A DNA stretch of 64,000 nt from Palaemon carinicauda (taxonomy: Eukaryota; Arthropoda; Malacostraca; Decapoda; Palaemonidae). A program made the translations under genes and the position numbers. Shown piece by piece: positions 38,233 through 48,730 of the stretch. Location: contig NC_090751.1 in NCBI RefSeq assembly GCF_036898095.1, forward strand, positions 54,530,786 to 54,594,785, written 5' to 3'. The notes beneath the pieces were generated by a model. The model searched no databases and had not been told where the DNA came from. It saw nothing but the letters and a program-made list of their open reading frames with translations. Every line of letters begins with the position of its first letter. Position 1 is the first letter of the stretch.

Positions 38233-40284
38233 CATAGGTTCTCAATGGGGGTGAAATTCACCCCCAGGGGTGAATTTTGGGCTTTCAGGGGGTGAATTGT
38301 GACCGAAGTAAGTTTATGGGCGAGGAGAGCAATTATAGACTATGGCGTAACTGGCCTGTCACGTGGGCTGGGATTATATCATGTGCTGGACCAGGAAAAA
38401 TGAATTAGACAGTAATATACAAGTGACCACCCAAGTTAATCCTAGGATTGGAAAAAGTACTGAGGAAGAGACAGAGCCCTAGGGAATTAAGTAGGTCCCA
38501 AGATAATTACTTGGCAACTCCAAGGTTGGGAACTCCTGGACTATAAATAACTGAGAAGCTAATATCAAGGATCAAGTTGTGCAGGAGATAAAGTCTTCAG
38601 CATTTAGTTTATTTTCAATTCAAATTGATGAATCAACTGATGTGGCATCATGTTCCCAGTTGATGGTATTTGCAAGGTATGTTCACTCAGGTTCATTTAA
38701 AGAGGAGTTCTCTTTTGTTCTCCTCTTGAACTAACTACCAAGGCCTCTGATATTTTGGAGAAGGTTTCATCTTTTTTTAATCAGGAAATCTTTCGTGGGA
38801 TAATATCAGTGGGTGTTGTACAGATGGAGCACCAGCTATGTTAGGGACAAAATCAGAATTCCAAGTATGTGTGAAAAAGTGAGCTCCAAAAGTGAAAGGT
38901 ATTCATTGTATGAGCAATCGTCAGACACTAGCCTCAAAAAACACTTCCTGCTCCGCTAGAGAAGGTTTTGGATCAAACAATTAAAATTGTAAATTTCGTC
39001 AAAGGAGGGGCTCTCAACTCACGACTTTTCAAGCAGTTATGTACTGATATGGATGCAAACCATCATTCGCTTCTTTTTCACACAAATGTTCGTTGGCGTT
39101 CAAGAGGAAATGTAACTGAGCGAGTATTTGAGCTTAGAGATGAGCTCAAATTGTTTTTTGAAGTGCAAGGTAAAACAGAATTTCCTGCCTGGCTGAGTGA
39201 TGTGGAATGGATCATGCGTCTTGCCTATTTGGTTGATATAATTGAGCAACTGAATAAACTGAATCTTCAGATGCAAGGAAGGAATACAGACATTATAGAA
39301 TTCGTAGATGCCTTGGAAGCTTTCATGAGCAAGCCTGAAAATTAGAAGAAAAGGGTAAATGCAGAAAATGTAGCAATGTTTGAGAAACTGTCATCCATTC
39401 TTGATGTTTGTGGTGAAGACAAGGTGCTTCCCCAATTTGCAAAAAAAAATAGATTTTGTAGCATTTGACAGCACTGGAAAATTAATTCAGACGATATTTT
39501 TACGAACTGAGTGATGATGAGTTGGATTTAGTTAGACATCCATTCAAACTGTCGGTTGAAAAAGTTCCTGATGATTGTCAAGATGAGTTTTTGGAGTTAA
39601 AAAGTGATTCGGGTGTAAGAGATATGTTCGATGAGAAATCAATAACAGAATTTTGGCCTCTGATGTGCGATTCCTACCCAAAAGTGGCAGAAATGGCTAT
39701 CTGTGTATTGCTTCCGTTTGTATCGACATATCTTTGTGAGTCAGGCTTTTCAAATTAAAACGAACCAGCGTAGTAGATTAGAGGTAGAAAATTATCTGCA
39801 TTGTGCCCTTTCAAGCACTCATCCGCGTATCCCAGAATTGGCTAAGAAAAAAACAATCACAGGTTTCGTCAATCAATGAAATGTAATCTTCTGAATGAAA
39901 ATAATTACAGATTTATAATATCTTGTTACCCTATCGAACTTTTTGTTTGTTGCATCAGCTTCAGTTTGGCCTGTTAAGTAGTTCTTATAAATTAAAAAAA
40001 AACTATTTCACTTTCATTCAAGTTTTATATATCCATCGATATTTTCAATTTGCATATAATTTGTAATATTCCATTGTAAAAGTGATCCATGTAAAGCTGT
40101 AAATGTATAATTCAGTTTGAAAAAAAAGAAAATAAAAGGATTTTTAGTAATATTTGCATATTATACACAGTGCACTTTTTGAGACAGACAAATTTGGAAA
40201 AGACGGGAAGTGGGGGGGGGGGGGGAATGACATCATTGCAAATGGTGAAAGGGGTGCATGGGCCAAGAAGGTTGAGAACCCCTG
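38233..40284 (+). mobile_element. hAT element (Charlie-like), 2,052 bp
   Basis: Exact 8-bp target duplication CACTAGAT at 38225-38232 and 40285-40292. Termini are CATAGGTTCTCAATG on the left and CAGGGGTTCTCAACC as complement of the right, both matching the CAnnGGTTCTCAA pattern of Charlie-group hAT elements. Subterminal palindromic sequence (CACCCCCAGGGGTG) lies at about 38259. The element carries a decayed transposase and no BED zinc finger, so it is an internally deleted, inactive copy. The bracketing R1 halves confirm both boundaries independently. Confidence 0.93.
38575..39875 (+). pseudogene. hAT transposase remnant (ZBED5/Charlie-like)
   Basis: Readable in pieces on the plus strand. 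FSIQIDESTDVASCSQLMVF (RNase H fold, first catalytic region) and CCTDGAPAMLGTKSEFQ come first. After a TGA, GIHCMSNRQTLASKTLP then TIKIVNFVKGGALNSRLFKQ and HTNVRWRSRGNVTERVFELR (38968-39345), ending at TAG. Then VNAENVAMFEKLSSILDV, a frameshift at the A run near 39445, and the C-terminal dimerisation region with LLPFVSTYLCESGFSN (39522-39758), RSRLEVENYLHCALSS and HPRIPELAKKK in a shifted frame. The DNA-binding N-terminus is missing. In the family this protein binds the terminal repeats and does cut-and-paste transposition. This copy cannot. Confidence 0.9.
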
Positions 40285-40618
40285 CACTAGATAGTACCAT
40301 AGCAGCTGTACCATGGTTTTCCACTGCCGTGGGGTGGAGTTCTCTTGCTTAAGGGTGCACAAGCACACACTATTCTATCTTATTTTTCCTCTTTTTTTTT
40401 TTTTTTTTTAAGTTTTTGTGGTTTATATGTGGAAGATTTATTTGAACGTTGTTACTGTTCTTAAAATATTTTATTTTAACTGTTCAATACTTCTCTTGGA
40501 GTTTATGTAGTTCCTTATTTCCTTTCCTCACTGTGGTATTTTTCCCTATTGGAGTCTTTGGGCTTATGGCATCCTGCTTTTCCAACTTGGGTTGCAGCTT
40601 AGCTAATAATAATAATTA

Positions 40619-40657
<39 letters not shown>

Positions 40658-40665
40658 AATATACT
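40285..40665 (+). repeat. R1 repeat, 3' part with (AAT)n tail
   Basis: Resumes at GTACCATAGCAGCTGTACC and continues GGTTTTCCACTGCCGTGGG, CACACTATTCTATCTTA, a poly-T run, then the shared tail CTATTGGAGTCTTTGGGCTT and TAGCTAATAATAATAATT. Together with 37765-38224 this is a full-length R1 copy. Confidence 0.85.
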
Positions 40666-41763
40666 TGTTTTTCCCATATACATCCGGTATCGTAAATCCC
40701 ATGTATATTTTGCAAGTCTGGTCATATCTCGTGATCCCATCTATACCATTTGATACACAAAACATATATTTCCACTACTTCTTTTCAACAGTATTCACTA
40801 GACCAGTTTCCTGACTATTTTTTACTCTGGTTCCTTTCCAGAAACTATGTTTTGTTTTGCTTTTTGTTTTTAAATCCTCTTCTTCCCCCCCCCCCACTCT
40901 TAATCTTTAAACAGAAATGCAATATTTTATGATTCCAATGTCAGCGTCAGATGGTCTGCATGCTGCAGCTACCAGAGGGCTCTCCTATATTCCTGTGTGG
41001 CTTCATTATGACGGCGTAACACCATAAAGTGAACCCTGATACCAAACTCTTTATCTTAAATTTTCTTATTCACTCGCTATTGCCTTCACCCAAAATTTTG
41101 GTTTATGATCCTGTAATATCAGTAGGCCAATTATTTTTTTGTTATCCACTGCCTTAACATTGCTAAATTATCTTTCATCTTAGTACAGTTGAAAAAAATG
41201 TTCAAAACCCAGGAATATGTGGTACCTCAAAAAATAGAGCGTGTGAAGGCAGCCATAACAAATAATTAGTAAGATGGTTAAAGTATATCGACCAAGACCG
41301 GTCAACAATGAAGTATTGATCTTGCGAAAACACGAACTTACCTAGGAATTCCAGTGCTGTTACACAATATTTTTTCTTTACGATATTTGAATACACTAAA
41401 AGGTAAAACTTTAAAATTACACTCAAGGGTATTTGCAAACACACTTCCTTAAAAAAACCTTAAAAAGAAAAAATATTATATCCCGTAAAACTAACTTTGA
41501 AATAGAAAATGGCAAGATTTCAATTTTGTTAAACATTAATTTTACCACAAAATAATGCAATATTTAATTGTTAGCACTTACCGTATTCCGTGAAACGAAG
41601 ACTTGAATGTTAACTTCTCTGCCGGGTCAACCCTGAAGTGAAAAATAAAAAAAAAAAGCTTACAACTTCGCGTAGGCTGATAAGTTATATTAGGTTTACC
41701 TTATTAAGATTTCATCTTCTAATATTAACCCAATGTGTAATTATACAAACATACATACACTAT
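40666..41763. other. No gene recognised
   Basis: AT-rich with poly-C near 40880 and poly-A near 41648. No exon, RNA gene or named repeat seen. Confidence 0.4.
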
Positions 41764-41781
41764 ACATATACATATATATAT

Positions 41782-41835
<54 letters not shown>
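41764..41835. repeat. (TA)n microsatellite
   Basis: TA array with a few imperfections. Confidence 0.97.
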
Positions 41836-41836
<1 letters not shown>

Positions 41837-41990
41837 GATAAATTTTGCACATTTAGGCGTGTTTTTTATATTTCATATTTCGCCTGGGGCTCTGATCCCG
41901 AGGTCGTTAAGAGAATCCAGAAATTAATGTATAAAAAATATATGGCTTATTTGAATATGAAAAACACGTCTAAATGTGCAAAATTTATCA
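41836..41990. repeat. Inverted 31-bp arms around a SINE-body segment
   Basis: 41836-41866 (TGATAAATTTTGCACATTTA then GGCGTG and Ts) is complementary to 41960-41990 with one mismatch. The 93-bp loop carries the TTTCGCCTGGGGCTCTGATC segment that recurs at 42206. Confidence 0.85.
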
Positions 41991-42119
41991 TCAATCGAAT
42001 GCCAAGTAACAAACTACCAATAAGCTACGATGGTGAAGATGGGTTGATTTCAATTCTAAGTACAAAACACCTGAATTCGACAGGTATAAGTACAGAAGAA
42101 TTGTCATTGACTTTTATCT

Positions 42120-42288
42120 TTCTTCGTGGCCAAGTGGTTTAGTCACTGTCTATACAAGCTCAGGGTTCAATTCCCGGCCGGTCACAAGCTCTTGTCTTTG
42201 TGTGATTTCGCCTGGGGCTCTGATCCCGAGGTCGTTAAGAGAATCCAGATATTAATGTATCAAAAATATATGGCTTATTTGAAAAAAA
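42120..42288 (+). repeat. tRNA-derived SINE
   Basis: Has an internal pol III A box TGGCCAAGTGG (42127-42137) and B box GGTTCAATTCC (42164-42174), spaced as in a tRNA. The body TTTCGCCTGGGGCTCTGATC and GAGGTCGTTAAGAGAATCC follows, with an A-rich and TA tail. The body segment is duplicated 328 bp upstream (41878). The tRNA-like part cannot be folded into a full cloverleaf with a 3' acceptor stem, so it is a SINE and not a tRNA gene. Confidence 0.7.
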
Positions 42289-42307
42289 AAATATATATAT
42301 ATATATT

Positions 42308-42339
<32 letters not shown>

Positions 42340-42382
42340 TATGTATACATATATATATGTATACATATATATATAATATATG

Positions 42383-42462
<80 letters not shown>
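42289..42462. repeat. Compound (TA)n microsatellite
   Basis: TA arrays interrupted by GTATACATATATAT units. Confidence 0.97.
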
Positions 42463-42464
<2 letters not shown>

Positions 42465-44010
42465 CATCAGCAATTACTAGTCCATTGCAGAACAAAGACC
42501 TCAAACATGTCCTTCCACTTGTGTCAGTTTATGGTCTTTCTATGCCAGTCCACACCTGCAAACTTTCTCAGTTCGCCAATCCATCGCCTTCTCTCCTTTC
42601 CCCTGCTTCTATTGTAATCTCTAGGGACCCATTCTGTTATTCTTAATGTCCATTCTGCCATTCTCATTATATGTCCTGCCTATGTCTCACTTCTTTTTCT
42701 TACATGATGTTTGAATATCCTCTACTTTAGCTTGCCCTCAAATCCATGTTGGTCTTTTCTGTCTCTTAATGTTATTCCCATCATTACTCTTTCCATAGGT
42801 CTTTGAATTGTAACTTGCTTATGTTTTAAATCTTTGATGCATAAAGTTAAAACTGATTGGATCATCTGATTAAATACCTGTCTTTTATAAAAGAAAGTGG
42901 CATTTTACATTTCATAATCTCCTTTTGTTTACCAGAAAGCTCTCCTTGCCATGCTTATCCTTCTTTTAATTTCAGTCTCGTGTCCTGGGGAAACTCTAAA
43001 CTATCTGTCCTAAGTACATATATTCATTAAAAATTTCTAGAGGCTCGTTCATAACTCTTACTTGTCTCTGCATTTTCACTGGGGATTATCTTAGTTTTAC
43101 TCATATTCATTTTCAATTGTACATTTTTGCCTAATCTATTCAAATCTTCTATTACCATTTACAATTCCTCATATGATTCACTAAACACAACTTAGTCATC
43201 TAAATCTTAAGTTGTTTAAGGCATTCTCCATTAATATCAATTTCTACATTTTCCCAATTTAAATTTTAAAGAAAACTTCAAGGCATGCTGTGAAAAATTT
43301 AGCAGAGATGGATCTCCTTGTCTAACTCCTTTCTCAATATGAATCGTACCTTTCTCATAGTCTATAAAAACCATATATAGTGGTTTGTTATACTTTGTTG
43401 GTTTTTCCATTCGCTGGTTAATTGCATGTAGATGGCCAGTTGTTGAATACCCACTCCTAATCCTGCCTGTTCTCTTGGTTGATTACAGTATTTGGCCTGA
43501 TATGATCTTTGTAAATGTTTTATATATCATGGAGAACATACTTATTGGGCGGTAATTTTTCAGGTCTCTTGTGTCTCCCTTTTTGCGAATTGGTATAATG
43601 ACAAAATTTTCAATCTGTAGGTATATATCATTCTTGCAAACATTCTGTGTAAAGTTCAGCCAGTTTTACTTATATGAAATTGCTTCCATCAATTCTTAAA
43701 TATATTATCAGGCCATCTTCTCCTGCTGCTTTCCTTCTTTTCAGGCCTTTTAATGCTTTCTTTACAACTCCTACTGTTACATTTGGTACAGGCTGATGTG
43801 TTTCACTATTTCTATTGGCAAAGTTACTTCTTATATCACTATTGTACAGAATTCTATAGGAATCTTCTGCTATTTTTATCACTCCACCTCTATTGTTGAT
43901 AACATTTACATTTCTATTTTTAAGGCATATTTGTATCACTCCATCTCTATTTTTGATAATATTTGTATTTTAATCCTTTTGGTCCTTTTGGGGCGGTACT
44001 GTTGTTCGGC
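42463..44010 (-). pseudogene. LINE B: RTE-like remnant, minus copy
   Basis: On the minus strand I read GVIKIAEDSYRILYNSDIRS, THQPVPNVTVGVVKKALKG and RRKAAGEDGLI (43939-43670), the region just before the RT core. The C-terminal end lies at 42480-42640, matching in reverse the KRSRG-type end of the plus-strand copy at 57.1-59.9 kb. The RT core in between is present but riddled with stops. The 3' end meets a TA microsatellite. Confidence 0.75.
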
Positions 44011-44764
44011 CTACAAAGATGAAACCCGGACATTGCCAGGAATCTTCAATTGAGGTGTGTCCCCAAGGGCCCCTTAACAGAAAGTAAAACTTGTAATATA
44101 CAACAAGCCCAACCTGACTGCAAGTCTTATGATGAAAAACAATACAACTCCAAAAGCAAAAAAGGAAGGTTGCACCAACGTAGTCTATAAATTTTCATGC
44201 CCTGAGATGTGTAAATCTCATAGAAAAGACTAAACGAAAACAAACTAACTGATTCAAAACAATCATCGATGGTAAAAAATACATCTGAAGTTATAGTGCA
44301 GATCTCCTGACGTCGAAATCTCTTTGGATTATTGATGGTTTGCCACTGTATTTCTAGAAAGCTCTCTCTCTCTCTCAGTTAATTATAGTTAAATATTATG
44401 TAGTCTACACTGGCATTCACTAAAACTAAATTAAAGTGTAGCAAGTTCATAAAATAATTGAAGTCTCTTCATAGAAAACTAATTAAATTTACATTGTCAG
44501 AATATGATTATAGTCTAAATCTAGCAAAAAATATTATCCAAACTTCCACAATATACTGACTTATGAAAATTAGATTACGACAATTGGGGTAATTTTTCTT
44601 GATATTGACATAATTATTATTATCTATTATATATTTAGCAATGTTTCTGTGTGTATGTTCACAATAGGAGCGCAGGCCGTCGGTCCAAAGACGCTGAAAT
44701 TCGGCACGGAGATGTGTTTCCACCTCGGGGTAGTCATGACATAATTTTGGTAGCCCAGGCTCCT

Positions 44765-46705
44765 GAAATTCCACAGTAGATTAGATCATCACAATTATTC
44801 AGTTGAGCTAATCAATCATCCTCTGGGATGAATGCAACATGCCCCACTAGCGTGCCCCGGGAGACTCCGGGAGCCCGGGTTCCCGAAATTCCCAAGTAGA
44901 TTAGATAATCCCAATTATTTAGTTGAGCTAATCAATCATCCTCTGGGATGAATGCACGATGGCCCACAAGCGGGCCTCGGGAGAGCCAGGGCTCCCAAAA
45001 TTCCCAAGTAGATTAGATAATCACAGTTATTTAATTGAGCTAATCAATCATCCTCTGGGATGAATACAGCATGGCTCACAAGCAGGCCTCGGGAAACCCC
45101 AGGATCCCGGGCTCCCGAAATTCCCAAGTAGATTAGATAATCACAATTATTCAATTAAGCTAATCTATCATCCTCTGGGATGAATGCACCATGGCCCACA
45201 TGCGGGCCCCAGGTGACCCCAGGCTCCCGAAATTCCCAAGTAGATTAGATAATCACAATTATTCAGTTGAGCTAATCAATCGTCCTCTGGGACGAATGCA
45301 CCATGGTCCACAAGCGGGCCCTGGGAGACCCTGGGAGTCCAGCCTCTGGAAATTCCCAAGTAGATTAGATAATCACACTTATTCTGTTGAGCAAATCAAT
45401 CATCCTCTGGGACGAATGCACCATGGTCCACAAGCAGGCCCCGGGAGACCATGGGAGCCCGGGCTCCCTAAATTTCCAAGTATGTTAGTTAATCACAATT
45501 ATTCTGTTGAGCAAAACAATCATCCTTTGGGACGAATGCACCATGGTCCACAAGCAGGCCCCGGGAGACCCTGGGAGCCCGGGCTCCAGAAATACCCAAG
45601 TAGATTAGATAATCACAATTATTCAGTTGAGCTAATCAATCATCCTCTGGGACGAATGCACCATGGTCCACAAGCAGGCCCCGGGAGACCCGGGGAGCCC
45701 GGGCTCCAGAAATACCCAAGTAGATTAGATAATCACAATTATTCAGTTTAGTTAATCAATCATCCTCTGGGTCAAATGCACCATGGTCCACAAGCAGGCC
45801 CCGGGAGACCCTGGGAGCCTGGACTCCAGAAATTCCCAAGTAGATTAGATAATCATAATTATTCAGTTGAGCTAATCAATCATCCTCTGGGATGAATGCA
45901 CCATGGCCCACAAGCGGGCCTCGGGAGAGCCAGGGCTCCCAAAATTCCCAAGTAGATTAGATAATCACAGTTATTCAATTGAGCTAATCAATCATCCTCT
46001 GGGATGAATGCAGCATGGCTCACAAGCGGGCCTCGGGAAACCCCGGGCTCCCAAAATTCCCAAGTAGATTAGATAATCACAATTATTCAATTAAGCTAAT
46101 CTATCATCCTCTGGGATGAATGCACCATGGCCCACATGCGGGCCCCAGGTGACCCCGGGCTCCCGAAATTCCCAAGTAGATTAGATAATCACAATTATTC
46201 AGTTTAGTTAATCAATCATCCTCTGGGACGAATGCACCACGGTCCACAAGCAGGCCCCGGGAGACCCTGGGAGCCCGGGCTCCAGAAATTCCCAAGTAGA
46301 TTAGATAATCACAATTATTCAGTTGAGCTAATCAATCATCCTCTAGGACCAATGCACCACGGTCCACAAGCGTGCCCCAGGAGACCCGGGGAGCCCTGCT
46401 CCTGAAATTCCCAAGTAGATTAGATAATCACAATTATTCAGTTGAGCTGATCAATCATCCTATAGGGCGAATGCACCATGGCCCACAAGCGGGCCCCAGG
46501 AGACCCCGGGAGCCCAGGGCTCCCATAATTCACAAGTAGATTAGATAATCACAATCATTCAGTTGAGCTAATCAATCGTCCTCTGGGACGAATGCACCAT
46601 GGCCCATAAGCGGATCCCAGGAGCCCAGGGCTCCCGAAATTCCCAAGTAGATTAGATAATCACAATTATTCAGTTGAGCTAATCAATCATCATCTGGAAC
46701 TCTGA
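44765..46705. repeat. 120-bp satellite array, about 17 units
   Basis: Units run from AGTAGATTAGATAATCACAA through ATTCAGTTGAGCTAATCAATC, CATCCTCTGGGAYGAATGCA, CCATGGYCCACAAGC and a GC-rich stretch GGGCCCCGGGAGACC. Unit starts fall near 44773, 44896, 45007, 45128, 45241, 45361, 45481, 45601, 45721, 45841, 45951, 46063, 46177, 46295, 46415, 46537 and 46649. Several are exactly 120 bp and a few are about 105-113 bp from losses in the GC-rich part. Because 120 is divisible by three, an open frame persists at 45191-45751 without meaning it is a gene. Confidence 0.97.
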
Positions 46706-46989
46706 TAGTTCCCTGACTTGGAACCCCCCACATGAGGGTCCAGTTGTCTGGTGACTCCTCAGTTGGATTTTTTTCAAACCAGTTGCTAACCCTGGGGAAT
46801 GGCAAAGCGCCGCTCGATTCTGAGACAGGTAATCCGATTTCCCAGCAACTTCTGCTCCGTGGATGTTGTTTGTTTTGTCAGATCCTCATTATTAAGGTCG
46901 TGGTACTGTATTCAATTGTGGCTTGATATATATCTATTTTCGGACCAACGTAGCTTTTACACAGACCAACCTAGCTGAGACCTGCCCTG

Positions 46990-47562
46990 TAACCAGCTAG
47001 TTATTACTATTATCACTAGCTAAGCTACAACCCTTGTTGGAAAAGCAAGATGCTATAAGCCCAAGGGCTCAAACAGTGAAAAATAGCCCAGTCAGGAAAG
47101 GTAATAAGGAAATTAATAAACGATCTGAGAAATAATAAACTATTAATATATAGTATTTTAAAAACTGTTACAACATCAAAACAGATATTTCATATATAAA
47201 CTATAAAACAGACTTATGTCAGCCTGCTCACCATAAAAACATTTGCTGCAAGTCTGAACTATTGAAGTTCAATTGATTCAACTACCCGATTAGGAAGATC
47301 ATTCCACAACTTGGTCAACTCTGGAATAAAACTTCTAGAATACTGTGTAGTATTGAGCCTCATGATGGAGAAGGCCCGACTAAGAATTAACTACATGCCT
47401 AGTATTACGCACAGGATGGAACTGTCCAGGAAGATCTGAATGTAAAGGATGATCAGAATTATGAAAAATCTTATGCAACACGCATAATGAACTAATTGAA
47501 CGATGGTGCCAGAGAACATCTAGATAAGGAATAAGAAATTTAATAGATCGTAGTTAATAGCT
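46990..47562 (-). pseudogene. Jockey-like LINE, minus copy, 3' part
   Basis: From the tail (TAGCTAAGCTACAACCCTTG, GGGCTCAAACAG) through the minus-strand C-terminal coding region, which includes the equivalents of a WNDLP-VVES motif (TTCCACAACTTGGTCAACTC on the plus strand) and HPLHSDLPGQF (about 47440). It continues upstream at 47769 after a nested insertion. Confidence 0.8.
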
Positions 47563-47768
47563 TATATAGGACATATCTGTTTTGACGTTGTTACTGTTTT
47601 TAGAATGATTTATTGTTAATTTATTATCATCATTTATTTATTTCCTTATTTCCTTTCCTCACTGAGCTATTTTTCCCTATTGGAGCCCTTGGGCTTACAG
47701 CATCTTGCTTTTGCAATTAGGGTTGTAGCTTGGCTAGTAATAATGATAATAATAATAATAATAATAAG
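47563..47768 (+). repeat. Plus-strand LINE 3' tail nested in the minus-strand LINE
   Basis: TATATAGGACATATCTGTTT, CTATTGGAGCCCTTGGGCTT, then TAATGATAATAATAATAA. The flanking LINE sequence reads through from AATTTAATAGATCG on the left to AAGTTTCTGT on the right, with a short TAG or TAAG overlap that may be the target duplication. It is a very short, severely 5'-truncated insertion in opposite orientation. Confidence 0.75.
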
Positions 47769-48730
47769 TTTCTGTAAAACAAATTAAGATGAGAATCAGC
47801 AGCTGAAGACCAAACAGGAGAACAATACTCGAAACAAGGTAAAATGAAAGAACTAAAACTTCAGAATAGATTGATCACCAAAGATCTCAAAAGACTTTCC
47901 CAATGAGCCAGTTTTTTTGTGCAATGGCAAAAGACACCAACCTAATGTGTTTCTCAAAAGTAAAATTATTTTTTAAAATTTTGTTAGGATTTGACTTCAT
48001 GCCCCATAATTTACACCTTGCTCTAATTTTAGCTAGATCTCCTTTAAGAGATTCAGCAACCCCGCAAGATCTACATTCATCATCATCATCATCATCTCCT
48101 CCTACGCTATTGACGCAAAGGGCCATTCAGGAGATGGAATTAATGCAAACCACATGTCATGTGTATATAGCAGGAAAAGTAATGGGCCAAGAACACTACC
48201 TCGAGGAACAACAGATATCACATTCTTATATTCACTATGGTGACCATCTACAACAGCTCTTTGAGATCTTTTGCTTAAAAATTCAATAATGATGCTAAGA
48301 CACGACCCACAAACTCCCAACTGTTTGAGTTTGAAAACAAGGGTCTTATGATTAACACGGTCAAAGGCAGCAATAAAATCAGGGCCAATCACACGACCTT
48401 CCTGACCACAATCAAGAGATTTCTGTATAGGATTGGAGATTGTAAGAAGGGCATCACAAGCTCCAAGGCCTTTCCGAAAACCAAATTACAAACTAGGGAA
48501 CAGATGATTACCGTCAGCAAACCTATTCAGACGTTTTGCCAAAAGACGTCCAAAAACTTAAATAATATGGGAGTTATCGAAATTGGGTGGTAATTAGTTG
48601 GACTTGAGCTACCACAAACATATTTACACAGTGGAGTAACATTATCAATTCTCCAACAAGTGCTAAAAGCTCCTCTTCTTGCTAACTAGCGCAAAATAAC
48701 AGATAACTTTGGAGCTAAGAAATCTGCAGT
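47769..48730 (-). pseudogene. Jockey-like LINE, minus copy, RT part with YADD deleted
   Basis: Minus-strand RT pieces are CGSSSPTNYHPISITPILFK (about 48590), FIAAFDRVNHKTLVFKLKQL, LSKRSQRAVVDGHHSEYKNV, VLGPLLFLLYTHDM (48392-48102) and LAKIRARCKLWGMK (about 48000). Between THDMWF and IPSP, the segment with the catalytic YADD is missing, a deletion of about 17 codons. A further insertion at 48077-48130 separates it from the C-terminal part. The copy is inactive. Confidence 0.85.
48074..48132 (-). repeat. Short LINE C 3' tail nested in the jockey-like LINE
   Basis: ATCATCATCATCATCATC then CTCCTACGCTATTGACGCAA and AGGGCCATT matches the 3' ends of LINE C at 10546 and 52310 (CTCCTACGCCTATYRACRCA AAGGG). 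Only about 55 bp inserted. Confidence 0.65.

Noticed and set aside
42126..42190. tRNA gene candidate
   Set aside because: A and B boxes are present but no complete acceptor stem or cloverleaf, and the downstream body is repeated. It is a SINE head.
44508..44774. 88-codon minus frame (VETHLRAEFQRLW)
   Set aside because: It runs into the satellite at one end and AT-rich DNA at the other. No family recognised.
45191..45751. 186-codon frame with a 40-residue repeat (MHHGPQAGPGRPWE)
   Set aside because: It is the 120-bp satellite read in one frame. A period divisible by three keeps a frame open without selection.
44765..46705. CRISPR array
   Set aside because: Units are contiguous 120-bp satellite monomers without unique spacers, and the genome is eukaryotic.
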